From: Flectonema sp. DT1601
Lineage: Eukaryota > Euglenozoa > Diplonemea > Diplonemida > Diplonemidae
NCBI GenBank assembly: GCA_964019425.1
Contig: OZ025808.1
Location: 806,001-870,000, forward strand
Reading direction: 5' to 3'
Length of the DNA: 64,000 bases
Shown: piece by piece, positions 33,701 to 43,099 of the stretch
Layout: each line of letters opens with the position of its first letter
Position numbering within the stretch: the stretch's first letter is position 1
The notes under the pieces: generated by a model
The model's input: the letters and a program-made list of their open reading frames with translations, nothing else
Told to the model about the DNA's origin: nothing
Databases searched by the model: none
Made by a program: the position numbers and the translations under genes

Positions 33701-35765
33701 CTATCAAGGATATTGCGAATCCTCTCCTCCTTTGCATTCCACACCTCAGTTGCATCTCTGCACTTCTGTTCTGCATCATCTACCTCTGCTTTTAGTCGCT
33801 TCACTTCATTTTCCATCTCCCCATGTTCGGATTCAAGTAACCGCTTCTCGTTCTCAATCTCTAGAACCCTTGTTTCCAACTCTGTAACTTTCTCTGAGCT
33901 GCCTGTCTGCAACACATTTGCTAGAGTTGCGTGTGTAATTTGTGCTACCTGCAGTTGAATCCCTTCCGCTAGGGAAGAATGTTGTTTCTTTAGGGCACTG
34001 CACTCATCTTGCAAGCTAAGTAATTCCTTCTCAGCAGCAGTGTTTGACTCCTGCAGTTTCTGCGTTACTGCTTCATGCTCTTCCTGCAGCAGCAACTGCT
34101 CTTCATGCATTGCACCCTGGAATGCCTGGAACTCAGAGTCCCTGTAGCTTTGTTGGGCTACAAGATGGTGTTCTTGCAACTTTTCCACTGCAGTTATACC
34201 ATCGTCAGTAGAAATGTTACTGAATGATGACTGCTCCTTTTGCCAGTTTCCAACTAAGTTTTCTACATCCCCACTACCTTCTTTCTTAGCTGAGTGACTA
34301 AGATGTCGAAAGTGAGAGAGATTCCCCCTGTACACTGTGACTGAATGATAGGGATTTGATGCCAAATCAACATCAGAGGGTGGAAATCGAAGGATAGTGG
34401 CAGGATCTTGGCGATACATGATACCAACATGCCTGTTATCACCTGATCCTCGGGCTACTTGCACATAGCCTCTCCATTCCACTATCTTCTTCGCTGCCTC
34501 TTTCTTGAATCGCAGAACGATTCGATCATCGACTTGCAAGTCACATGCAAGTTGCTGCAGCTCAGCAGCCTCAAGTGGAGTTTCAAGAGCATTCATTGTA
34601 GGAGAGATGGATCTGAAAGGAGAAAAAAAACACATTGCAACAGGTTAAGTTACTGTAGTTTGATAGGGAACTTTGTAAGACATTTTTTAAGAACCTGGGG
34701 GGGGTAAATTAAGGAGGGGAAATTTGGATTTATGCAGTTTTGACACCTCTTACCTTATATCCTTGCTCTGTTCACAGATTTAGCTGCTAATATACCAAAA
34801 GACCCCAAAAAAACCTAAACAAGACTGGTTACTAGCTTTTTTAATTAAAAAAAATTTTTTTACTCCCCTTCAAGTAATTTTTTTTTTTTTTTTTTACATT
34901 CTGAGAGAATAAATTTTTTTTCAAAAAATTCAAAAAAAATGCTTTCAAGCTCCACAGTGCCAGTTTCTCAATTTTCCACTGCTTTATTTTCAACAACTTT
35001 CCATTTTTTTTCTAAAAAAATTCCAAAAAAATACCAAAAATGTCCAAAAATGAGGTATTTTTTGTTTGAAAATTTTTTTTCAAAAAAGCTAAAAAAAAGC
35101 TAAAAAAAGCTAAAAAAAGCTAAATAGCTTTAGCTTAGCTCTAAAAAGCTTAGCTTTAGCTTTAGCTTTTTGCACAAGTATGGTCAGGGGGGTTCTGCCA
35201 ATTATTAGTTTCTCGGTCTTCGTTAACGGCAATTTTGACAAGATCCTGGGGATGTGGGTATGTGTGAGGGCCGTCTTGTCTTGCTTGAGCTCGAACTGGG
35301 TCTTCTCATCGGCGAAGGTGGTGAAGAATATCCGCCCCTGGCTATCCTTGCGGTATGTGAGGATACTAGTAATGAATTTCGATAAAGTGGGAAGTAACGG
35401 ACTGGGAGCTTTTGGCTCCTGCCCTATTCCCGATGTAAACTTTCTTTTTTTTTTTTTTTTTTTTTTAACAGGCCCAAAGGGCGACAATGATGGTTGCTGA
35501 CCAAGGAATAATATTCAAATGAATTTTCGTTTCAAAGAAACGAACAGAATTAAGAGAGAGGTAGAGAAAAAAAAAAAAAAAAAAAGAAAGAATAGAAAAA
35601 AAATATGAAGAGGAAATAATCAAACATGAAAAAAAAAAAAATAAATAAAATATAAATAAAAAACGTTGTATGAAAAAGGAAAAAAAGAAAAAAAAAGACC
35701 AGAAAAGGAAAGAGAAAATGAAAAGGTATAATATTATTGTGGGGATATGAGGATAGCAGGGAGAT

Positions 35766-35800
<35 letters not shown>

Positions 35801-36551
35801 TATTTAAAAAAACAGGTATCCTGAAATTCTGAACGGAGTTACTGCTTGCTCTTTAAAGAATAGAAAGACGGGATCTGTGTTCGCGAGCTTCCGCAGTGCA
35901 GCACTGACATCGGTTAATGTTACTATGGCCTTCTCTCTTGAGGCAGTCTGGATGATGTTGGAGATGCAGCCGAAGTGCCTGTCACAGTTGCTCTTGCCAT
36001 GTCGCCCAGGAAAGAAGTTCACACTCACAACTCTTGCATGGAGGAGAAGCTGGCTCACAATAGTTACATTCTGGAAGTGGGTTCCGCTATCACACCAGAC
36101 ATGGACACGCTTGGTGCTGTCTTTTATGATATCCATCTCCCAGAACTTCTTTAACACAAGGTGCGTTACTGCTGCATCTTGGTTGGTATGTGGCATCAAA
36201 AAATCGACAAAGCGTGCCTCTACTTTGTCACTGTTATTATGCTTGGAGTGGATGCAGAACCCAAGGCAGCTGTATTTCCCCTGCTCATAGAAGTGGGAGT
36301 TTGGTTCTTCTGGGACTTGAGGCAGAGTTCCCTTTTCCTTGTAGTCCAGTGTGACTACGAATTTCGATAAAGTGGGAAGTAACGGACTGGGAGCTTTTGG
36401 CTCCTGCCCTATTCCCGATGTAAACTTTCTTTTTAGTTTTATTTTTTTTTAACAGGCCCAAAGGGCGACAATGATGGTTGCTGACCAAGGAATAATATTC
36501 AAATGAATTTTCGTTTCAAAGAAACGAACAGAATTAAGAGAGAGGCAGAGA

Positions 36552-36584
<33 letters not shown>

Positions 36585-37918
36585 GAAAAAAAAAAATGAA
36601 GAGGAAATAATCAAACATGAAAAAAAAAAAAAAAAAATATATATATATCAGTCATTCCTTTTTTTTGCGAACAAAAAACACCATTTTCTCACCGCCTGAG
36701 CAAGGTTACACGATATGTTACTTTTGCTCGATTTTTTATTTTTTGGAATCGGGGAGGGTGCGATCTGTAAAATTAGGCATAGGGATATACTTTTAAACAT
36801 GGTAAGTGCTGCTAAAAAGAGATAAACGTCTCTTTGCAAATTTTCCTTGGTACTACTCAATGATAAATATTAATCCCAGACCTGGAATGGAAAGATCGAG
36901 AAAATCTGAGTAAAAAACACCCCTAATTTTTTTTTTTTACTTTTTTCCCCTTCTCCCGCACTCAAGAGATATGCACCTTTTTACTAACAAATCAACCCTA
37001 GTGGCTGAAGCTATCCTCAGGGTCGTCTATCAACTCGGCGTAAACGGCATTTTGCCTGCGGAATTCCTCGATGTGCATGTCGATCTCCACCAACTGGCTG
37101 ATGTACTCGGCAGCTTTGGGCCTTACAGCACTCGGGAGACTAGCTGTATTTGAGACCATGAGCTGAAGTATGAGACCGGGGGTGCGAGCTGCGTTCCAGA
37201 TTACAGAGGAATATCCGCTCTTCCTTTCAACACCCTTTATTAGCTTGGTGAGTTTCTTGCGAATACCCTGACCAGCTAGGCAGTAGTTGCAAACGTCTGT
37301 TCGACGAGCCAACTTTCGATATTCGTCAGGTCGCATCCGACGATAAGTCGTGTGAGATACAACGCCTTTGAGCACACTGTTTGCATAGATTGAGCCGTGT
37401 GGAGGGAGGACGTTCTGTATCGTTACAGTAGAGTTGCGCTGCTTAGACAGCCGCTTCATGACAATGCTTGTCTCGGAGGATGATGCCCTGTACTCTGTAT
37501 CTACCACTTGTTCTAATTCCAGACATATCTTCCTTGGGCGACCAATCTCTGCTGGCTGCTGATCCCTGTTAAACCACGCAGTTCTCTTAAAGGGTATAGC
37601 TGCCTCAAGAATGTGCTTGTGAGTCCATCCTTCTTCTGCCAAACTCTGCATAACCTCACGCCGATCACCGGTTTCCATCTTGACCAGCTTCTCGCCAACA
37701 GTTGTAGGTACAACGCTCTTCCAAAGCACGGAATTCCCAACTGTACCTCTCAGTAGAGCGGGTACATCCCCCCCAGATAGACACTCGAGCAGCTTCCTAA
37801 TGACCTTTACCCACTTTTTCGTTGTGCCACTCGTCTTGTTCCTTTCTCCCCACCGAGGTTGTGTTCGCATCGTATGCATGATCTCTTCAAACCGCTCAAG
37901 GGTGCTAGTTGTATTCAT
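30742..37918 (-). CDS. TIR-1 transposase, split by insertions
   Basis: Pieces on the minus strand: 37918-36998 (N-terminal, 306 aa, MNTTSTLERFEE start), ~36358-35816, 35374-35190 and 31086-30742. The N-terminal part has GWTHKHILEA, YRRMRPDEYRKLARR and VCNYCLAG. The core shows VVTLDYKEKG, VHVWCDSGTHFQN and NFFPGRHGKSNCDRHFG, a plausible RNase-H-like DD(E/D) arrangement. The tail has the zinc knuckle CGACGEHSHDRRNC followed by a Ser/Thr-rich region and KRRKE. Removing the hAT restores ...GRTPLT|IGDDTDECE in frame, and removing R1 copy C joins FRISGY to ITSILTYRK in frame. The join between 36998 and 36358 is not resolved. The element cannot be active as it stands. Confidence 0.78.
31095..35181. 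mobile_element. 4.1-kb hAT DNA transposon
   Basis: Inserted in the TIR-1 transposase gene. Flanked by the direct duplication GGTCAGGG (31087-31094 and 35182-35189), the 8 bp expected for hAT; a 7-bp reading is also possible because of a C run. The TIRs begin (C)ATACTTGTGCAAAAAGCTAA and extend ~60-90 bp as reiterated AGCTAAAGCTAAGC and AAAAAGCTAAA motifs. It carries one transposase gene on the minus strand. Confidence 0.92.
31670..34596 (-). CDS. hAT-family transposase with BED finger
   Basis: Main exon 34596-32859 (ATG 34596, MNALETPLEAAELQQ), then 32785 to ~31880, then a C-terminal piece to the stop at 31670. The GTATGT...CAG intron at 32858-32786 keeps phase. Domains: a beta-rich N-terminus, a coiled coil (~200-300), a BED-type zinc finger C-x2-C...H-x3-HH (CNICGEIRMKNG ... 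RAHLRCHH), the first catalytic Asp in VTIMFDGATLPGKR, RCAAHSLQLL, GSTRWNTVYDCW, and the C-terminal dimerisation motif AHVERTFKVTSRLLTKQRS. The last piece is in a different frame: either a 20-nt GT...AG excision or a frameshift links SL to AHVERTF. Apart from that it looks whole and young. Confidence 0.87.
35375..35815 (+). repeat. R1 copy C, uninterrupted
   Basis: About 440 bp, from GAATTTCGATAAAG to a long T run and TTATTTAAAAAAACAG. Inserted in the TIR-1 transposase frame; taking it out joins the flanking codons exactly (GGATAC|ATTACT on the minus strand), so no target-site duplication is evident. This gives the clearest view of R1's two ends. Confidence 0.85.
36360..36997 (+). repeat. R1 copy B left part plus left end of another TIR-like element
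   Basis: R1 from 36360 to ~36646 ends at the same TATATAT point as copies A and E. It is followed by TCAGTCATTCC, which resembles the 22-bp TIR of the 54.7-kb element (TTAGTCATTCC). About 350 bp of unrecognised sequence follow. No matching right end is present, so this insertion seems to be a deleted remnant. Confidence 0.7.
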
Positions 37919-38179
37919 TGTTAGTCTATGAGTTTATGTAGGCTGAAGTTGGGTAGAAACCATAAAACCGCCCCAATTGTACCCACAGTCAGTGTAAATA
38001 TAACCATTTTGCATGAGAAAATATGGAATTTTGGAACTGGCGATGAGTAAAGTGGGATCCCAGACACGGATTTCAATTTTTCGAGTATAGAACATCATAG
38101 GAAAAGTGGTCAGAATATGTCCCAGGTGCTGCCAGTTACCTTTGGCCCAAATAGTCCTGTACTTTTGGCACATCCTCAT

Positions 38180-38485
38180 ATATATAAATAAAAAACGTTG
38201 TATGAAAAAGGAAAAAAAAGAAAAAAAAAGACCAGAAAAGGAAAGAGAAAATGAAAAGGTATAATATTATTGTGGGGATATGAGGGATAGCAGGGAGATG
38301 CTCTTTTTTTTTATTTTTTTATTTTTTTATTTATTATTTAAAAAAAGGAAACAATCAGTTTAGCGTCTCGATCAGGACGGAAAATAGAAATTAATCGACA
38401 TAGTTGATCGATAGAAAAAAAAACAATGATAACATTGTTTATTCATTTTTTTTTTTTTTCTTTTTTTTTTTAAATCTTTTTAATG
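38180..38485 (+). repeat. R1 copy A right part and first satellite B unit
   Basis: ATAAATAAAAAACGTTGTAT to GGGAGATGCTC(T)n, then directly a satellite B monomer of a rare variant (GTCTCGATCAGG, ATAGTTGATCGATAG). The same junction and variant follow R1 copy E at 56345-56640, so the two are a duplicated block. Confidence 0.88.
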
Positions 38486-38925
38486 AATTTCGATAAGTGG
38501 GAAGTAACGGACTGGGAGCTTTTGGCTCCTGCCCTATTCCCGACGTAAACTTTCTTTTTATTTTTTTTTTTTTTTTAACAGGCCCAAAGGGCGACAATGA
38601 TGGTTGCTGACCAAGGAATAATATTCAAATGAATTTTCGTTTCAAAGAAACGAACAGAATTAAGAGAGAGGTAGAGAAAAAAAAAAAAAAAAAAAAAAAG
38701 AAAGAATAGAAAAAAAATATGAAGAGGAAATAATCAAACATGAAAAAAAAAAAAAAAAATAAAATATAAATAAAAAACGTTGTATGAAAAAGGAAAAAAA
38801 GAAAAAAAAAAGACCAGAAAAGGAAAGAGAAAATGAAAAGGTATAATATTATTGTGGGGATATGAGGATAGCAGGGAGATGCTCTTTTTTTTTTTTTTTT
38901 TTTTTTTATTCTTTTTATTTATTTT
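38486..38925 (+). repeat. R1 copy D, uninterrupted, inside satellite B
   Basis: Inserted in the linker of a satellite monomer; the empty version of the site is at ~56642. It starts GAATTTCGATAAGTGGG with one base missing relative to other copies and ends GATGCTC(T)n. Confidence 0.88.
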
Positions 38926-39450
38926 TAAAGAAAAAACAATCAGTTTAGCGTCCTGACCAGGACGGAAAATTGAAAGTGATCCACATAGTCGATCGATAGA
39001 AAAAAGACAATGATAACATTGTTTATTCTTTTTTTTTTTTTTTTTTTTTTTTTAAATCCTTTTAATTATTTTAAAGAAAAAACAATCAGTTTAGCGTCTT
39101 GACCAGGACGGAAAATAGAAAGTGATCGACATAGTCGATCGATAAAAAACAATGATAACATTGTTTATTCCTTTTTTTTTTCTTTTTTTTTTATTCTTTT
39201 TATTTATTTTTAAAGAAAAAACAATCAGTTTAGCGTCCTGACCAGGACGGAAAATAGAAAGTAATCGACATAGTCGATCGATAAAAAAAAAACAATGATA
39301 ACATTGTTTATTCCTTTTTTTTTTCTTTTTTTTTATTCTTTTTATTTATTTTTAAAGAAAAAACAATCAGTTTAGCGTCCTGACCAGGACGGAAAATTGA
39401 AAGTGATCGACATAGTCGATCGATAAAAAAACAATGATAACATTGTTTAT

Positions 39451-39481
<31 letters not shown>

Positions 39482-40653
39482 CCTTTTAATTATTTTTTAA
39501 AGAAAAAACAATCAGTTTAGCGTCTTGACCAGGACGGAAAATAGAAAGTGATCGACATAGTCGATCGATAAAAAAACAATGATAACATTGTTTATTCTTT
39601 TTTTTTTATTTTAAATTCTTTTTATTTATTTTTTAAAGAAAAAAAAAAACGGAAAATAGAAATTAGTCGACAAAGTCGAACGATAAAAAAAAACAATGAT
39701 AACATTGTTTATTCTTTTTTTTTTTTTTTTTTTTTATATTCTTTTTTATTAATTTTGAAAAAAAAACAATCAGTTTAGCGTCTTGACCAGGACGGAAAAT
39801 AGAAAGTAATCGACATAGTCGATCGATAAAAAACAATGATAACATTGTTTATTCTTTTTTTTTTTTTTTTTTTTTTTTAATCCTTTTTATTATTTTAAAG
39901 AAAAAACAATCAGTTTAGCGTCTTGACCAGGACGGAAAATAGAAAGTGATCGACATAGTCGATCGATAAAAAACAATGATAACATTGTTTATTCTTTTTT
40001 TTTTTTTTTTTTTTTTTTAATCCTTTTTATTATTTTAAAGAAAAAACAATCAGTTTAGCGTCTTGACCAGGACGGAAAATAGAAAGTGATCGACATAGTC
40101 GATCGATAAAAAAACAATGATAACATTGTTTATTCTTTTTTTTTTTTTTTTTTTAAATTCTTTTTATTTATTTTTAAAGAAAAAAAACGGAAAATAAAAA
40201 TTAGTCGACAAAGTCGAACGATAAAAAAAAACAATGATAACATTGTTTATTCTTTTTTTTTTTGTTTTTTTTTATATTCTTTTTTATTAATTTTGAAAAA
40301 AAAACAATCAGTTTAGCGTCTTGACCAGGACGGAAAATAGAAAGTAATCGACATAGTCGATCGATAAAAAAAACAATGATAACATTGTTTACTCTTTTTT
40401 TTTTTTTTTTTTAAATTCTTTTTATTTTAAAAAGAAAAAAAACGGAAAATAGAAATTAGTCAACAAAGTCGAACGATAAAAAAAAAAACAATGATAACAT
40501 TGTTTATTCTTTTTTTTTTATTTTTTTTTTTATATTCTTTTTTATTAATTTTGAAAAAAAAAACAATCAGTTTAGCGTCTTGACCAGGACGGAAAATAGA
40601 AAGTGATCGACATAGTCGATCGATAAAAAAAAAACAATGATAACATTGTTTAT

Positions 40654-40690
<37 letters not shown>

Positions 40691-41790
40691 CTTTTTTTTT
40701 TTTTAAAGAAAAAACAATCAGTTTAGCGTCTTGACCAGGACGGAAAATAGAAAGTAATCGACATAGTCGATCGATAAAAAAAACAATGATAACATTGTTT
40801 ATTCTTTTTTTTTTTTTTTTTAAATCTTTTTATTTATTTTTTAAAAAGAAAAAAAAAAAACGGAAAATAGAAATTAGTCAACAACGTCGAACGCTAAAAA
40901 AAAAAACAATGATAACATTGTTTATTCTTTTTTTTTTTATTTTTTTTTGTATTCTTTTTTATTAATTTTGAAAAAAAAACAATCAGTTTTGCGTCTTGAC
41001 CAGGACGGAAAATAGAAAGTGATCGACATAGTCGATCGATAAAAAAACAATGATAACATTGTTTATTCTTTTTTTTTTTTTTTTTTTTTTTAAATCCTTT
41101 TTATTATTTTTAAAGAAAAAACAATCAGTTTAGCGTCTTGACCAGGACGAAAAATAGAAAGTGATCGACATAGTCGATCGATAAAAAAACAATGATAACA
41201 TTGTTTATTCTTTTTTTTTTTTTTCTTCTTTTTTTTAAATCCTTCTTTTTATTTTTTAAAGAAAAAACAATCAGTTTAGCGTCTTGACCAGGACGGAAAA
41301 TAGAAAGTAATCGACATAGTCGATCGATAAAATAAAAACAATGATAACATTGTTTATTCCTTTTTTTTTTTTTTTTATTCTTTTTATTTATTTTTAAAGA
41401 AAAAAACGGAAAATAGAAAGTAATCGACATAGTCGATCGATAAAAAAACAATGATAACATTGTTTATTCTTTTTTTTTTTTTTTTTTTTTTAAATTCTTT
41501 TTATTTATTTTTTAAGAAAAAAACGGAGAATAGAAATTAGTCGACAAAGTCGAACGATAAAAAAACAATGATAACATTGTTTATTCTTTTTTTTATTTTT
41601 TTTTTTATATTCTTTTTTATTAATTTTGAAAAAAAAAAAAAAACAATCAGTTTAGCGTCTTGACCAGGACGGAAAATAGAAAGTAATCGACATAGTCGAT
41701 CGATAAAAATACAATGATAACATTGTTTAATCTTTTATAATTTTTTATTTTTTTTTTTGTTTTAAAAAAAAAAAAAAAAAACAAGCGGAA
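38926..41790 (+). repeat. Satellite B array 1
   Basis: Tandem monomers of ~135 bp (type A: AATCAGTTTAGCGTC, CCAGGACGGAAAATAG, GATCGACATAGTCGATCG, AACAATGATAACATTGTTTA, T run) and ~110 bp (type B, lacking the first block and reading GTCGACAAAGTCGAACG). The types often alternate. Short ORFs such as MLSLFF...SIFRPGQDAKL are by-products of the repeat. Confidence 0.95.
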
Positions 41791-42394
41791 TTGATCATAA
41801 TGGGTGGTAGGGGTTGTTATAACTTCGTTTGAAAATTCTTCTTTTTTGATTTCTTTTTTTTTTTCTTTTTACAGGAGTTAAGATCACTTTCAGGAGACAA
41901 CACATTAACAAGAGCAGCAAGCAGAGTTGACACTATCAATTCAAATTTGAAATACCGGGAATTAATTTACAAGGAGGTATCTCAAGTGACTTGGTATCTC
42001 TAGCGTGTCGGTATCTCTGGAGTGCTGGTATCTCGTATGTGCGTTGGTATCTCATGAGTGATGGTATCTCTTGTGCATTAGAGAAACGAAAAAGAATGTC
42101 ATGACCATGACGGAAGAATTGAGGAATTGAGTTAACATGTTCAATTTAACTTATTTAAACTTTTTTTTTTTTTTTAACAGACCGTAACTATTTGAAAATA
42201 AAATGTAGATGGGAAACAGTGAAAAGTAAAATGGATGATAAAATTAAATGAGAAATATGACATAACAGACCAGATAGAGAGTATTAAAAGGAAATTGAAA
42301 AGGAAAAGAGAAACTAGGTTAACACTTATTTAAAATTAAGACCGGTTAGTCAGTTTAAGGTCTTGACTAGGACCAACAAAAAAGAAAGAAAAAA
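41791..42394 (+). other. Right flank of satellite B array 1
   Basis: CAAGCGGAATTGATCATAAT onward also follows array 4 at ~60178, so it is a shared repeat end. After TTTTTACAG a 42-codon open stretch reads ELRSLSGDNTLTRAASRVDT and onward to a stop at 42003; the 60-kb copy does not keep it. GGTATCTC is reiterated five times (41981-42070). 42180-42290 is a diverged piece of R2 (GTAGATGGGAAACA, TAACAGACCAGA). Confidence 0.75.
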
Positions 42395-43060
42395 AAATTT
42401 AACGATCAAGCTGAGCTGATCTTGTTTTTATTACAAATAGGGGAGCGGGAGGGATGGAAGGAATAGAGGAAAAAAAAAAGAAAAGGTTGATCAATTGGAT
42501 CTGATCGTCGAGAAGAGGAAATTTTTTTAAAGGTTGATCGGTATAGCCGATCGTTGAGAAAAATAAACAGATATAAATACAATCAGTTTAAATTAAAAAA
42601 AGAAAAAAAGATTAACGATCAAGCTGAGCTGATCTTGTTTTTATTACAAATAGGGGAGCGGGAGGGATGGAAGGAATAGAGGAAAAAAAAAGAAAAGGTT
42701 GATCAATTGGATCTGATCGTCGAGAAGAAGAAATTATTTTAAAGGTTGATCGGTATAGCCGATCGTCGAGAAAAATAAACAGATATAAATACAATCAGTT
42801 TAAATTAAAAAAAGAAAAAAAGATTAACGATCAAGCTGAGCTGATCTTGTTTTTATTTAAAATTAGGGGAGCGGGAGGGATGGAAGGAATAAAGGAAAAA
42901 AAAAAAAAAAAAAGGTCGATCAATTGGATCTGATCGTCGAGAAGAAGAAAACAATTATTTATAAAAAAAAAATGGTCGGTATAGCCGATCGTTGAGAAAA
43001 GAACAGATATAAATACAATCGGTTTTGGTGATCGACGAGTGGAGCGATCACTTGACAAGA
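42395..43060 (+). repeat. Satellite C (~213-bp units, three copies)
   Basis: Units start near 42399, 42611 and 42823. Each holds the inverted repeats GATCAAGCTGAGCTGATCTT and GATCGGTATAGCCGATCG and a GATCAATTGGATCTGATC block. The design resembles satellite B (hairpins with GATC cores plus A-rich spacers) but the sequence differs. Confidence 0.88.
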
Positions 43061-43099
43061 AGGAAAAAGAAAGGACCGATTAATTGGGGCTTTGATTGT

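Larger units (their letters stand above)
30394..38179. mobile_element. 7.8-kb TIR DNA transposon (TIR-1), with nested insertions
   Basis: The left TIR (30396-30590) and right TIR (37980-38177) are inverted copies of ~190 bp at roughly 95% identity, sharing CCAAAAGTACAGGACTATTT at the outer end. The flanks are TATATA, lying inside R1 copy A. The interior holds one transposase gene on the minus strand in several pieces, split by an hAT element and two R1 copies (one followed by the left end of another TIR element). A superfamily was not assigned. Confidence 0.88.

Noticed and set aside
39663-41460. Short minus ORFs with SIFRPGQDAKL-type text
   Set aside because: They recur in every satellite B monomer and are by-products of the repeat.
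38926-41790. CRISPR-like array
   Set aside because: Regular hairpin repeats are present, but there are no unique spacers; the DNA between repeats is T runs, and the organism is eukaryotic.
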